Shown: positions 9,321 through 19,220, counted from the first letter of the stretch. The stretch: DNA of 64,000 nucleotides from Bacteroidales bacterium (GCA_017934545.1 JAGBJI010000005.1:1-64000), one strand, 5' to 3'. Numbers and translations are program-made. Notes: a model not told the origin generated them from the letters alone.

Positions 9321-12300
9321 ATGAATAAGAACCAAAGTATGTTTAAGAAATTTTTCCTTGCAACAGTATTGCTTCTAAATACTTTGTGGGGGGGGGTATT
9401 TGCACAGATATTAACGGACAGTGAAAACGGATTGAAATACTATGCAATCTCCGGACAAGCCAACAATTGCGAAGTACAAAAAGATTCCGACAAGGAAAGT
9501 TATGTTATTCCTGCTACAATAACGGTAGGGACAAAGACTTATACTGTAACACGTATAAGCAATTTCAAAGAAAATACCGTAATGACAAGTATCACCTTGC
9601 CTGAAAATTTGAAAGAAATATGGGACAATACTTTTCAAAAATGTAGTTCTTTGACAAGTATCGTCATTCCGTCTAAAGTAAAAGAGATTAGAGCCAATGC
9701 GTTTCAGAACTGTACGGCGTTAAGTTCCGTTACATTCAGTGAAAGGGAGGAATCTTCGCTGACACTTGGCAGCAATGCGTTTCAAAACACTGCGATAACT
9801 CAAATCACAATACCTGAAGGACCGACTTTTTTGCCCACAAGCTTATTTCAAGGTTGTAATAAACTGACAAAAGTAAATATACCGTCAACTGCGGCAAGTA
9901 TCGGAACGTATTGTTTTTATGATTGCTCGGCTCTTGAAAGCATAGTTGTACCGTCAAGCGTTACAACTATAAGCGACCGTGCTTTCACAAACTGTACGTC
10001 GTTAAGTTCCGTTACATTGAACGAGGGATTGACTAAAATAGGACCTAATGCAAACGGTGAGGTGTTCAGAAATTGTTCTTCCCTGACTTCAATAACAATT
10101 CCGTCAACAGTTGAAAAAATAGGACAAGGCTGTTTCAGAGAAACAAAAATAGAAACATTAGACCTGTCAGAAACAAAACTCACGGAAATAAGTTCACATT
10201 TGCTTAACGGACAAAAATCTGTTACAACCGTTAAATTACCTCTTACCGTAACCCAAATAGGACAACAGGCATTTTTGAATTGCACGGCATTGACAACAAT
10301 TACGGGATTGAACAATGTTTCGGACTTTCAATTGGAAGCTTTAAGAGGTTGTACGGCATTGTCATCGGAAATAACCATTGAGGCTCCTGTAAAAAATTTA
10401 TCCGAAAGAGTGTTTTTCAGTTGCACATCACTGACTAAACTTTTTTTTACAAGTGAAACAGTAGTGGAAGGCAGAACCATCAAAAACGATTTAGTGAAAA
10501 ACTGTTCGTCTTTGAAAGAAATACAATTGCCTGCAGGCATGACATCCATACCTGAATCTTATTTTGAAAATTGCAGTTCGTTAACAACGGTCACACTTCC
10601 TGCTACCGTAACAACCATAGGCAATTCTGCTTTTAAAGGTTGTAAGTCTTTGGCATCACTTACGCTTCCTGACGGATTGACAACGATAGGTGAAAAAACT
10701 TTTCACAGTGCCGGACTGACAACTTTAAATATTCCTGTAAGCGTTACCTCAATCGGTTACGAAGCATTTTACGATTGTGACGATTTAGTTACCGTTACCA
10801 GCGACGAAAGAACTGATATAAGCACCGTGACACTCGAAGAGGAGATTTTCAAAGCATGCGACAAACTGCAAACCGTTACTTTGCCCGAAGGCATTGAAAC
10901 CCTGTCTAATCAAATGTTCAACAACTGCAAATCATTGGTTACTGTAAACATGCCAAATACTCTGACTTCTATCGGCGATGAAGTCTTCCAAGGCAGTACA
11001 ATTGCTTCTGCCGTAATACCTGACGGAGTTACATACATAGGATACCATGCTTTCCATTCCTGTACGGGATTGAAAAAACTTATACTATCAAAATCGTTGG
11101 AAACATGCGGCAACGAGCCGTTCGGAGCATGCACCTATTTGGAAGAGATATATCTTCCCGAGGGCTTGAAGAATATACCTGAACGTACATTCTACAGATG
11201 CGAAAGCCTTAAAGAAGTTGATTTTCCAAGTACAATAGAATTTATTGGCGAGAATGCTTTTCAGAAATGCGGACTAACGCTGTTGGTGCTTCACAGTATG
11301 ACACCGCCTACGGTTGAAGACGGAGCATTCAGCGATTGCCAAATAAAACAAATAAAATATCCTTGCACCGCAGTTGAAGCATACAAGTCTTTTGTTGCCA
11401 AAATCAAGGATGAATATCCTTCAATGAAAGAACCCGAACAAACTTATCTGGTCGTCAACGACATCAGCGAAGACGTTTACATGAACAACCACGATTGTTT
11501 CAAAATAGTTGCAGCCGACGAGGTGATAATAAGGGACGGAGGGTCGCTTTCGTTCAACGCTGACAACGAAGAAATTGTCAACGCAATAAAATCGGCTACG
11601 ATAAAAGTGGAACAAAATCTGAAAACCGAGAGTTGGAACTTGGTCGGTAACATAAGCAACAACGAAAATTACACATTTTTGGACAACAACCAAGGCCTTA
11701 CAAGCGGAAAAGCACACGACATGGCAGCCGTTAAATGGAACTATACCAAAAACGACTGGGGCGGTGACGGAGATGACGACGACGATTACTATGCCAAAGC
11801 CGAGGAAACATTCGGCGAAAACTATACTTCGGCATTTGTATGGCCTTTTGCAGGCGGATTGTTGGGCGATTATTCCGAATCCGAAGCCGCAAACGCCGAC
11901 GATTTGAACGACACTTACACCAAACTGTTGCACACGGCTGCAAAAGAGGAATTCAACAGCAAGTTAGAAGTCACTGCAACCAACACGGGCGAATATACCT
12001 ATACGCTGGATGAAAACACCATCAAAGGTTATTGGTACAGTCTGTACAACCCGTACTTCGGAAAAATCAAAGTAAAAGATTTCACTGATGAAAACGCCGT
12101 ACAAGGCAACTGTGTATATGTTTACGACGGCGGTGCATGGCAAATGCTTACTGCAACGGACGGCGAAATCAAGCCGGGTCAGGGATTTTTGGTGGCTTCC
12201 GAAACCTCCGAAGACAAAGGTGCAGCGGGCGATGAACTAAACATAACATTCAAACCGTCAATGCTTAAAAAAGTAGTTGCCGCAGGTACGGAGACAGTTA

Positions 12301-12965
12301 CAAGCAAAGAAGCTGTCAACTCACAGTTGATAACCTTGACTGCCCAAGCCAACGGAGTGAAACGTCAGGCTTTTGCGGTAAAATCCGACAACGGCAAAAA
12401 CGGTTTTGACGCCAACGACGCATATATTCTTTTCTCTTCCGAGAACGGGGACATGGTTGAGCCGTATTTCACCGTTGACAACCGCCGTTTGCAAACCAAT
12501 GTATTCAAAACGCTGCCTTACGTATGCCCGATAGGTTTCCGTGCAGGCAAAACATCAAACGTTGAGTTTACAATCAAAAACATACCCGACGGTATTGACG
12601 TGGCTATCGTTGATTTGACAACGGGCGAACAAACGGTTATGGATAACAATGTTTTCTCTTTCGTTGCCCAGCAGGGAAACAATTCCGGCAGATACGTATT
12701 GAAATTCTATGCGGGCGAAGTGTCGCTGCCAAGCGTTGAAAACGCTGCAGACAATATATGTATCCGCAACGAAAACCATCAGTTGTTCATCACCGCAGAA
12801 AACTTGCAGAGCGTAGACATCACCGACATGAAAGGACAAACGGTGATGCAAAAAACAGTGAGCGGAAACCACGCATCATTTGCTTTGGACAACGCAAGCG
12901 GAGTGTATGTAGTCAGAGTAAAAACCTCCGAGGGACAAAAATCGCAAAAAATAGTAATCAAATAA
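9321..12965 (+). CDS. BspA-like leucine-rich-repeat surface protein with type IX secretion tail
   Basis: A 1214-residue secreted protein. A signal peptide ends near residue 28 (VFA/QI). About residues 50-690 hold many LRR_5 (BspA or Treponema TpLRR) repeats of the form F..C.SL..I.IP..V..IG..AF. An acidic stretch GDGDDDDD lies near residue 815. The last ~75 residues match a type A type IX sorting domain (LFITAENLQSVDITDMKGQ ... GVYVVRV ... KIVIK). BspA-like proteins bind host or matrix proteins. Codons 23-26 (W-G-G-V) contain nine consecutive G (9388-9396), a possible phase-variation tract. A terminator follows. Confidence 0.93.
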   Translation: MNKNQSMFKKFFLATVLLLNTLWGGVFAQILTDSENGLKYYAISGQANNCEVQKDSDKESYVIPATITVGTKTYTVTRISNFKENTVMTSITLPENLKEIWDNTFQKCSSLTSIVIPSKVKEIRANAFQNCTALSSVTFSEREESSLTLGSNAFQNTAITQITIPEGPTFLPTSLFQGCNKLTKVNIPSTAASIGTYCFYDCSALESIVVPSSVTTISDRAFTNCTSLSSVTLNEGLTKIGPNANGEVFRNCSSLTSITIPSTVEKIGQGCFRETKIETLDLSETKLTEISSHLLNGQKSVTTVKLPLTVTQIGQQAFLNCTALTTITGLNNVSDFQLEALRGCTALSSEITIEAPVKNLSERVFFSCTSLTKLFFTSETVVEGRTIKNDLVKNCSSLKEIQLPAGMTSIPESYFENCSSLTTVTLPATVTTIGNSAFKGCKSLASLTLPDGLTTIGEKTFHSAGLTTLNIPVSVTSIGYEAFYDCDDLVTVTSDERTDISTVTLEEEIFKACDKLQTVTLPEGIETLSNQMFNNCKSLVTVNMPNTLTSIGDEVFQGSTIASAVIPDGVTYIGYHAFHSCTGLKKLILSKSLETCGNEPFGACTYLEEIYLPEGLKNIPERTFYRCESLKEVDFPSTIEFIGENAFQKCGLTLLVLHSMTPPTVEDGAFSDCQIKQIKYPCTAVEAYKSFVAKIKDEYPSMKEPEQTYLVVNDISEDVYMNNHDCFKIVAADEVIIRDGGSLSFNADNEEIVNAIKSATIKVEQNLKTESWNLVGNISNNENYTFLDNNQGLTSGKAHDMAAVKWNYTKNDWGGDGDDDDDYYAKAEETFGENYTSAFVWPFAGGLLGDYSESEAANADDLNDTYTKLLHTAAKEEFNSKLEVTATNTGEYTYTLDENTIKGYWYSLYNPYFGKIKVKDFTDENAVQGNCVYVYDGGAWQMLTATDGEIKPGQGFLVASETSEDKGAAGDELNITFKPSMLKKVVAAGTETVTSKEAVNSQLITLTAQANGVKRQAFAVKSDNGKNGFDANDAYILFSSENGDMVEPYFTVDNRRLQTNVFKTLPYVCPIGFRAGKTSNVEFTIKNIPDGIDVAIVDLTTGEQTVMDNNVFSFVAQQGNNSGRYVLKFYAGEVSLPSVENAADNICIRNENHQLFITAENLQSVDITDMKGQTVMQKTVSGNHASFALDNASGVYVVRVKTSEGQKSQKIVIK
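9388..9396. repeat. G9 tract inside the signal-peptide codons of the BspA-like gene
   Basis: Nine G encode part of Trp-Gly-Gly-Val at residues 23-26. Gain or loss of one G would shift the frame and abolish the 1214-residue protein. Length-variable G tracts are a known phase-variation mechanism; variation here is inferred, not seen. Confidence 0.6.
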
Positions 12966-12974
12966 ATATTTAAA

Positions 12975-13019
12975 CGGCGGTAAGTATCAGCCCTTTGCTG
13001 TCTTACCGCCGCTTTTTTT
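12975..13019 (+). terminator. rho-independent terminator of the BspA-like gene
   Basis: A perfect 10 bp stem CGGCGGTAAG with its complement (12975-12984 and 13002-13011) is followed by a T-run. Confidence 0.88.
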
Positions 13020-13030
13020 GAAAACGCCGC

Positions 13031-13146
13031 CGCCCTTTCTGAAAAGGACGGCAAAAAAATCACATTTTTTCACTGAAAAAACCTATTTTTTTGAGGCAAA
13101 AAATGTGATTTTTTTCAAATTACTTTCGCAAGGGGCAAAAACCAAA
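13031..13146. repeat. intergenic element 2 (three A-tract/T-tract units)
   Basis: A-runs begin at 13053, 13076 and 13098 (pitch 23, 22) with cores TCACA, CCTA and TGTGA. The first and third units are reverse complements of each other. The right flank 13119-13146 is nearly identical to those at 428-455 and 22844-22871. The left arm is degenerate. It lies between the convergent ends of the BspA-like gene and cinA. Confidence 0.75.
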
Positions 13147-13171
13147 CGCCCAAGGGCTGCAATATTATGGC

Positions 13172-14431
13172 TTAAGGCTGCGGAGCGGAGAGTTTTTTCC
13201 ACATCTCAAACAAGGCTGCATTGCTTGTACGGTCAATAAAATTGGAGCGGACGGTTTTGTAACAGTTTTTAATCACCGTAGTCTTTCCGTCTTTTGCGGC
13301 AACGGCTATATAAACCGTGCCTATCTCCGTATCGGTTCCGTCCGAATCGGGACCCGCAAGGCCTGTAGTTGCTATGCAATAGTCAGTGTCAAAAATCTTC
13401 AGTGCGTTTTCCGCCATCTCTGCGGCAACCTGACGGCTTACGGCATGAAACTCTTTGAGTGTCTGCTCTTTTACTTTCAGCACATTGTGTTTTATTTCGT
13501 TACTGTATGCCACGCAAGAGCCTTTAAAATATGCCGAAGCACCGTCGTTCAAAGTTATAAGATGTGCTATATTGCCTCCCGTACACGACTCCGCCGTGCA
13601 AACTGTTTTGCCTGCCGCTTTTAGCCGTTGGCCTATCATTTGGGCAAGGTTTTTGTCATCTTTGCTTACAACAAACTGTTTTATTTCTTCGGCCAACTCA
13701 TCAAAAAGTTCGTCCGTCTTTTTGCTTACCTGTTCCCTGTCGCCGCCTTTGGCTGTCAGACGCAATTTTATCATGCCCGCATCGGGCAGATATGCCAAAG
13801 AAAATGCGGCAACGTTTTGGCGGGACAGTTTTTTTTCAAACTCTTCCAACCTGTCGGAAAGAAAACTTTCGCCTATGCCCGACACCAACAGCGTACGGTG
13901 TATAACGGTCTGCGGTTTGAAGTGGTTAAGTATTGTTTCCACCGCCTTGGGCATCATGGTTTCCATCTCAAAAGGTACGCCCGGCAGGGATATAACCAAT
14001 TTTCCGTCCTTATGGAAAATCATTCCCGGTGCAGTGCCTGTCGGATTGAAGATGATTCTACAACAATCGGGTACCATAGCCTGCGAACGGTTGGTCGCAG
14101 TGTACGGCAAATTGCGGGCAAGAAATATTTTCTCAACGTGCAGGCTTACTTCTTTGTTTTCCGTCAGGCGTCCGCCGAACATAGAGTTCAAACAGTTTTT
14201 GGTCACATCGTCCTTGGTCGGCCCTAATCCGCCTGTTATCAGCACCGCATCAGCACGGTGCAACGCCGCAGTGACCGCCTGTTCTATTGCCTTGTAATTG
14301 TCGCCCACCACAGTGATGTATCCTACATCTATCCCTGCATTGTTCAACGCCTTTGACATATACGAACAGTTGGTGTTGACCACCTGCCCTATCAAAAGCT
14401 CATCGCCTATATTTATTATCTCAACATTCAT
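13172..14431 (-). CDS. cinA: CinA family protein (nicotinamide mononucleotide deamidase / competence-damage protein)
   Basis: A 419-residue two-domain protein. The N-terminal MoCF-like domain (about 1-170) starts EIINIGDELLIGQVVNTN and has the VLITGGLGPTKDDVT loop. The C-terminal CinA domain (about 255-415) has TAESCTGGNIAHLIT, whose Ser/Cys region forms the NMN deamidase site, and ATTGLAGPDSDGT. It likely recycles NMN in NAD metabolism; the link to competence comes from Gram-positive homologues. Full length. A -7 box at 14540-14547 is the likely promoter. Confidence 0.95.
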   Translation of the reverse strand: MNVEIINIGDELLIGQVVNTNCSYMSKALNNAGIDVGYITVVGDNYKAIEQAVTAALHRADAVLITGGLGPTKDDVTKNCLNSMFGGRLTENKEVSLHVEKIFLARNLPYTATNRSQAMVPDCCRIIFNPTGTAPGMIFHKDGKLVISLPGVPFEMETMMPKAVETILNHFKPQTVIHRTLLVSGIGESFLSDRLEEFEKKLSRQNVAAFSLAYLPDAGMIKLRLTAKGGDREQVSKKTDELFDELAEEIKQFVVSKDDKNLAQMIGQRLKAAGKTVCTAESCTGGNIAHLITLNDGASAYFKGSCVAYSNEIKHNVLKVKEQTLKEFHAVSRQVAAEMAENALKIFDTDYCIATTGLAGPDSDGTDTEIGTVYIAVAAKDGKTTVIKNCYKTVRSNFIDRTSNAALFEMWKKLSAPQP

Positions 14432-14539
14432 ATGTCTTTATAAGTTTTTAAATATTGTTTTCAATAATTAATTAACATTTTTATCGGACATTTATTTCTT
14501 TTTTAACGGAAAAATATATTTTAATTGTCTATTTACATG

Positions 14540-14547
14540 CAAAAATA
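14540..14547 (-). promoter_or_regulatory. candidate -7 box for cinA
   Basis: The minus strand reads TATTTTTG, 109 bp before the cinA start. The leader would be long, so another start site is possible. Confidence 0.4.
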
Positions 14548-14600
14548 TACAAAATACCTGTTTTCTTTGCTGCATTCAGTCCGCCAATATATATTTTACT

Positions 14601-14608
14601 TACTTTTG
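14601..14608 (+). promoter_or_regulatory. -7 box for the frameshifted lipoprotein gene
   Basis: TACTTTTG lies 48 bp before the likely start ATG at 14656. Confidence 0.55.
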
Positions 14609-14655
14609 CACGATTTAATAACAAAATTATGTATTCATCAAAAAATTTAAAGATT

Positions 14656-15381
14656 ATGAAAAGAATCAATCTTAATGCAGGTTTGATAATTTTATCATTG
14701 GTTTGCTGTACATTGTTTGTGGCTTGCAAAGATGACGATGATAAAAAGGATAAAAAACTCCGCAAAGAACCGAATTAGTTTCTTATCAATCCTTGTTTGA
14801 TATGTGCGGAAAAAACCTGCCCAAGCGGAAGCAGAGTTGTTAGCCGACGGTTATACACATTACGGTTACACCAATTCCGCTCCTATTGTGTTTGAAAATT
14901 ATATAAAAGTAAAGATAATGACACTTCGGCTTATTCTTTGGGAACGTACGACAATTATGTCATAGCGTCTTCATTTTATGCTACGGTCAAAGACCGTGAC
15001 ACCGTAATTGCTGCACTTAAAGCAAAATGCAACGAAGGTTTCAATCTTGTAGGGGAAGAAAACGTTGAAAACTTTGAAGCATATATTGTGTCCGTAAGCG
15101 GAAACACTGACAATTATTCCGATTACCCTGCATTCTTTTCTGCATTGTCCGCCATCAATCCGTACGATTTAAGCGAATGCCACGCATCTATAGATTTCGA
15201 TAACGATGACAAATTGGTCGCAATCAACTATGAAAAACGTTCGTTTAACTCTTTGTTCGGCAAGGAATCAAAAGCAACTTTTTCCGACGGCAAGATATAC
15301 ATAACCGCTTTTGATATCAGCATGCTAAACAAGAAATCCGCACCCGCATCAATCAGAAATGCAGTCAAAAAAATGTTGTAA
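14656..15381 (+). pseudogene. frameshifted lipoprotein gene
   Basis: The ATG at 14656 begins a clear lipoprotein signal (MKRINLNAGLIILSLVCC then TLFVACKDDDDKK) but stops at 14776. Protein-like sequence then continues in a second frame (ELVSYQSLFDMCGK), a third (AQAEAELLADGYTHYGYTN to about 14905), and returns to the first frame (KDNDTSAYSLGTYDNYVIA) to the stop at 15379-15381. The three shifts run in the same direction and fit three single-base deletions at or near A-runs, so the frame is regained. The repaired product would be about 242 residues of unknown family. Either a decaying gene or a stretch with three homopolymer sequencing errors. An alternative upstream ATG is at 14629. Confidence 0.7.
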
Positions 15382-15468
15382 TCTTTTCATGTTTTTACAA
15401 TCCGACGGCGTTAAGTTTGTTTTTAATTTGTTTTTTCATTGATTTTGTAACCGCTTTTTATAAAAATA

Positions 15469-15504
15469 AAAAAGAGTGCGCATGAAAAAATGCACACTCT
15501 TTTT
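15469..15504. terminator. bidirectional terminator
   Basis: A 15 bp stem with one mismatch (15469-15483 and 15490-15504) has A-run and T-run ends, so it can serve both the minus-strand EF-G-like gene ending at 15524 and the plus-strand lipoprotein remnant. Confidence 0.85.
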
Positions 15505-15523
15505 GTTTGTATATTGTTCAGTG

Positions 15524-17662
15524 TTATTCTTCGTCCTTGCTTGCCTCTTCGTAAGCTTTAAGCAATGCGTTTTGAACGTCGGTAGGTACGGCTTGGTATT
15601 CGCTGTATTTCATTGAGAACATACCGCGTCCCGAAGTCAACGATGACAAAGAGGTGGAATAACGGTTCATCTCTGCCAAAGGTGCTTTTGCTTTGATAAC
15701 TTGATGGTTTCCTTTTGAGTCCATACCCATGACAATTGCCCTTCTGCCTTGCAAATCCGTCATAACGCCGCCCATCATATCTGCAGGTACGTTTACTTCC
15801 AAGTCGTATACAGGTTCCAAAATCTTAGGTCCTGCATTTTTAAAGGCTTCTTTGAATGCGTTTCTGCCCGCAAGTTTGAATGCCATTTCGTTCGAATCCA
15901 CCGGGTGCATCTTTCCGTCAAACACGTTGACAACTATATCTCTTGCATACGAACCTGTCAACGGTCCTTCTTCCATCTTCTCCATTATACCCTTCAATAT
16001 AGCCGGCATAAACCTTGCGTCTATCGCTCCGCCGACAATACAGTTGTTGAATATAAGCTTTCCGCCCCACTGCAACTCTATTGTTTCGGTTCCTCTTATA
16101 GGATACTTGGTTTGGTTAGGCATTCCCTCGTAGTAAGGCTGTATATAAAGATGAACTTCTCCGAACTGACCTGCTCCGCCCGACTGTTTTTTGTGACGGT
16201 ACATAGCTTCGGCTTCCTTGGTTATGGTTTCTCTGTAAGGAATCTTCGGTGAATAGAATTCAGCCTTTACTTTATATACATTGTCCAAGTACCATTTCAA
16301 CGTGTTTACATGAAATTCGCCCATTGCAGCGACAATTGTCTGCTTGGCTTCGCGTGCTATATAGTTCTGCATTGCAGGGTCGTGCGAAGTATAATCGTTC
16401 AACGCTGCTCCCAACTTCTCGTCTTCGGAAGATTCTACTGCACGTATTGCAGTGGTATATATAGGCTCTGGATATTCTACAGGTTTTACCTCAACGCCTG
16501 CATTCTTTGCTGCAGTCAATGTAGCACCCAACTTAACGTCTTTAAGTTTTATCGTTGAGATTATATCTCCTGCACAGGCTTTGTCAACAGTTGTACGGTT
16601 CTTTCCTGCGTTTATGTTTATCTGTGATATTCTTTCTTTTGAAGAGTTAGTGCTGTTGACAATATCAGCACCCGTTGCTATCTCGCCTTCAAGTATTTTT
16701 ATGTATGTAACCTCACCTACGTGCTGTTCGTTGGCTGCTTTGAACACATAGCCTACGAAATCGCCGCCGTTGTTGTAAGAAACTTTGTTGCCGTCTTTGT
16801 ATTCCAGTCTTGATTGTGATTCGTCTGCCGAAGGCACATTGTTGGATACGAACTCCATCATTCTGTCTACGCCTTTGTTTTCTTTGGCTGCTATACACAA
16901 AACAGGATATATGCTTCTTGTTGCTATACCTTCTTTCAATCCTTTACGCATGTCTTCCACCGACAAATCGCCTTGGTCAAAAAATTTCTCCATCAACTCG
17001 TCATCACCCGTAGCTGCGTTCTCAACCAATTGCGAACGCAATTCTTCGGCTCTGTCTTTTTCCTGTTCAGGTATATCGCTTATCTGTGCTTTTCCGTTGC
17101 CTGCGGAATAGGTGTACATCTTCTGTGTAAGCAAATCTATGAAAGAGTCAAATCCCGTGCCTGCGTTGACAGGGTATTGTACAAGAGTAACTTTTTCGCC
17201 GAAGTTTTCTTTCAACGATGCTATTGTTTGGTTGAAATCAGCTTTCTCCGCATCCAATTGGTTTACGGCAAAAATAACCGGAGTGTGCATTTTTTCGGCA
17301 TACATCATTGCCAATTCCGTACCTACTTCCACACCGTTTTGTGCGTTAACGGCAACTACCGCCGTTTCAACTGCACTGTAAGCCGATACTATCTCGCCCT
17401 GAAAATCGGTAAAGCCCGGAACGTCTATTACGTTTATCTTTTTGTCATTTACCTCTGCATAAAGCACCGTGCCGACTGCCGATGATTTTCTTTCTATCTC
17501 TATATCCCTGTAGTCAGACAAAGTGTTGCCTGCTTCAACAGTTCCCATTCTGTTTATAATTCCTGCATTCAAGGCTATACTTTCAGCCAATGTAGTTTTA
17601 CCGCTTTTGTTTCCTCCCACCAAAGCGATGTTTTTGATTTGTGATGTGTTGTAAACTTTCAT
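15524..17662 (-). CDS. elongation factor G-like GTPase (EF-G2 type)
   Basis: A 712-residue translational GTPase of EF-G architecture. G1 is GGNKSGKTT near residue 16 and G3 is DVPGFTDF near residue 79. G4 is NQLD instead of the canonical NKxD. Domains II to V follow, with a domain IV region IPYRETITKEAEAMYRHKKQ near residue 465 and a C-terminal TSLSSLTSGRGMFSMKYSEY. It belongs to the paralogous EF-G-like group rather than the main translocase FusA. Its role is not settled; ribosome recycling or a regulatory role is possible. The promoter -7 box is at 17707-17714. Confidence 0.88.
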   Translation of the reverse strand: MKVYNTSQIKNIALVGGNKSGKTTLAESIALNAGIINRMGTVEAGNTLSDYRDIEIERKSSAVGTVLYAEVNDKKINVIDVPGFTDFQGEIVSAYSAVETAVVAVNAQNGVEVGTELAMMYAEKMHTPVIFAVNQLDAEKADFNQTIASLKENFGEKVTLVQYPVNAGTGFDSFIDLLTQKMYTYSAGNGKAQISDIPEQEKDRAEELRSQLVENAATGDDELMEKFFDQGDLSVEDMRKGLKEGIATRSIYPVLCIAAKENKGVDRMMEFVSNNVPSADESQSRLEYKDGNKVSYNNGGDFVGYVFKAANEQHVGEVTYIKILEGEIATGADIVNSTNSSKERISQININAGKNRTTVDKACAGDIISTIKLKDVKLGATLTAAKNAGVEVKPVEYPEPIYTTAIRAVESSEDEKLGAALNDYTSHDPAMQNYIAREAKQTIVAAMGEFHVNTLKWYLDNVYKVKAEFYSPKIPYRETITKEAEAMYRHKKQSGGAGQFGEVHLYIQPYYEGMPNQTKYPIRGTETIELQWGGKLIFNNCIVGGAIDARFMPAILKGIMEKMEEGPLTGSYARDIVVNVFDGKMHPVDSNEMAFKLAGRNAFKEAFKNAGPKILEPVYDLEVNVPADMMGGVMTDLQGRRAIVMGMDSKGNHQVIKAKAPLAEMNRYSTSLSSLTSGRGMFSMKYSEYQAVPTDVQNALLKAYEEASKDEE

Positions 17663-17706
17663 CTTTTAATATATTTTTGATTATTTATCTTTGACTAATG
17701 AGTTTG

Positions 17707-17714
17707 CAAATTTA
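17707..17714 (-). promoter_or_regulatory. -7 box for the EF-G-like gene
   Basis: The minus strand reads TAAATTTG, 45 bp before the start codon. Confidence 0.55.
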
Positions 17715-17818
17715 CGCAATTATTACATATGATAAAAATTTTATCGCAAAAATATTTTAAAAATCACTTTATTCCGCATTTTTTAAAAATGCCTTTTGCG
17801 GAAAAACCGCCGCCGTTT

Positions 17819-17949
17819 CACATTTTGTTTTTGCCGATTCAGAAAAGAGTTTCAAAAAAAGCAGGTTTTTTGCATCAAAAAAAGTGGTTTTTTCGGTCAA
17901 AAAACCACTTTTTTCCGCAACTAAAGCGTCGTTCGGCAAAAACAAAGTG
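17819..17949. repeat. intergenic element 3 (three units, GCAGG/GTGG/CCAC cores)
   Basis: Inner arm match TTTGTTTTTGCCGA at 17824-17837 pairs exactly with 17933-17946. A-runs begin at 17854, 17877 and 17899 (pitch 23, 22), with cores GCAGG, GTGG and CCAC. The left arm and the cores, in order, are shared with the element at 60730-60855. It sits between divergent genes, upstream of both the EF-G-like gene and the glycosyltransferase. Confidence 0.78.
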
Positions 17950-18023
17950 CGAATCGGCGTAAATAAAGCGAAGAAAAGCACGGCATAATTATAAAAACAT
18001 GCCTTTTAAACGGAATAAATTCG

Positions 18024-18031
18024 TATTTTTG
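18024..18031 (+). promoter_or_regulatory. -7 box for the glycosyltransferase gene
   Basis: TATTTTTG lies 73 bp before the start at 18105. Confidence 0.5.
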
Positions 18032-18104
18032 CACTCAATAATTGTTTTTTTATTATTGAACGCTATTGTGCAATCAGGCACAACCGTAACAACAATATGG
18101 CATT

Positions 18105-19220
18105 ATGAACATTGTACATATAACAACGGTGCATCAAAGATTTGATTCACGTATTTTTTACAAGCAATGTCTTTCCCTGAAAGAACATTCTTACCGTGTG
18201 ACGCTTATAGTTGCCGACGGCAAGGGCAATCAAACTGTAAACGGCGTGGATATAATAGATATAGGAGCGTACACCAACAGGGCAAAGCGGCTGATTGTTG
18301 CCTCCCGCAAGGCAGTGCAAACGGCGTTAAAACTCAATGCCGATTTGTATCATTTCCACGACCCCGATTTACTTGTGCAGGCACGCAAACTTTGCAAGCA
18401 TGCAAAGGTCGTGTTTGATTCACACGAAGATTTTCCCAAGCTTATGTTGCAACGGGATTATATTCCCAACGTTTTACGAAAAGTTTTGTTCCGCACGGCT
18501 ACGCATATTGAACGCACGACTTACAAAAAATTGGCCGGTGTTGTGACGGCTACGGACAACATAGCACAAAAGTTTCTGTCTTACGGGGCGAACGATGTCA
18601 TTGCCGTTAAGAACTATCCCGTCATAAACACGGACAACTGTGTAAAAAAGGAAAAAGACAATGGTTTACCGTTCACCGCATGCTATGTAGGGGGCTTGAC
18701 ACAGGTGCGGGGCGTTGAACAAATGATAAAATCTTGTCACAAGGCGGGCGTACATTTGATATTGGCGGGACCTTTTGACGATGAAAACTTTTACCGACAG
18801 ATGCAATCCCTGCCCGAATGGGAATGTGTTGAATATTTGGGCGTAGTTCCGCACGATGAATTGGTGCAAAGGGTTTATGCCAAAGCGGATATAGGGTTGA
18901 ATATGTTGCTTGCCGCACCCAACCATACTGATGCCGTTCCTATCAAACAGTTGGAATACATGTCCCAAGCCCTGCCCGTGATTGCCACCAAGCATATTAA
19001 ATTTTGTACGGAGGTAACCGAAAAGGAACATTGCGGCATATTGGTAACGCCCGAAGACATTCAGCAGTGTGCAGAAGCCATAACATATATGAAAAACCAC
19101 GAAGAAGAAAGAATTGAAATGGGTGTCAACGGCCGCCGTGCAGTACAACAAACATACAATTGGAATACGGAAAAAGACAAGTTGATAAAGTTTTATGAAC
19201 GTTTGCTGAACAATCAATAG
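18105..19220 (+). CDS. glycosyltransferase family 4-type protein
   Basis: A 371-residue GT-B glycosyltransferase. The N-terminal half starts MNIVHITTVHQRFDSRIFYKQ and has the DLYHFHDPDLL segment near residue 79. The C-terminal nucleotide-sugar half has EYLGVVPHDELVQRVYAKADIGLN and the EX7E-like region IKQLEYMSQALPVIAT. It probably adds a sugar to a lipid-linked or surface polysaccharide; donor and acceptor are unknown. It is a single gene with its own promoter. Confidence 0.9.
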   Translation: MNIVHITTVHQRFDSRIFYKQCLSLKEHSYRVTLIVADGKGNQTVNGVDIIDIGAYTNRAKRLIVASRKAVQTALKLNADLYHFHDPDLLVQARKLCKHAKVVFDSHEDFPKLMLQRDYIPNVLRKVLFRTATHIERTTYKKLAGVVTATDNIAQKFLSYGANDVIAVKNYPVINTDNCVKKEKDNGLPFTACYVGGLTQVRGVEQMIKSCHKAGVHLILAGPFDDENFYRQMQSLPEWECVEYLGVVPHDELVQRVYAKADIGLNMLLAAPNHTDAVPIKQLEYMSQALPVIATKHIKFCTEVTEKEHCGILVTPEDIQQCAEAITYMKNHEEERIEMGVNGRRAVQQTYNWNTEKDKLIKFYERLLNNQ

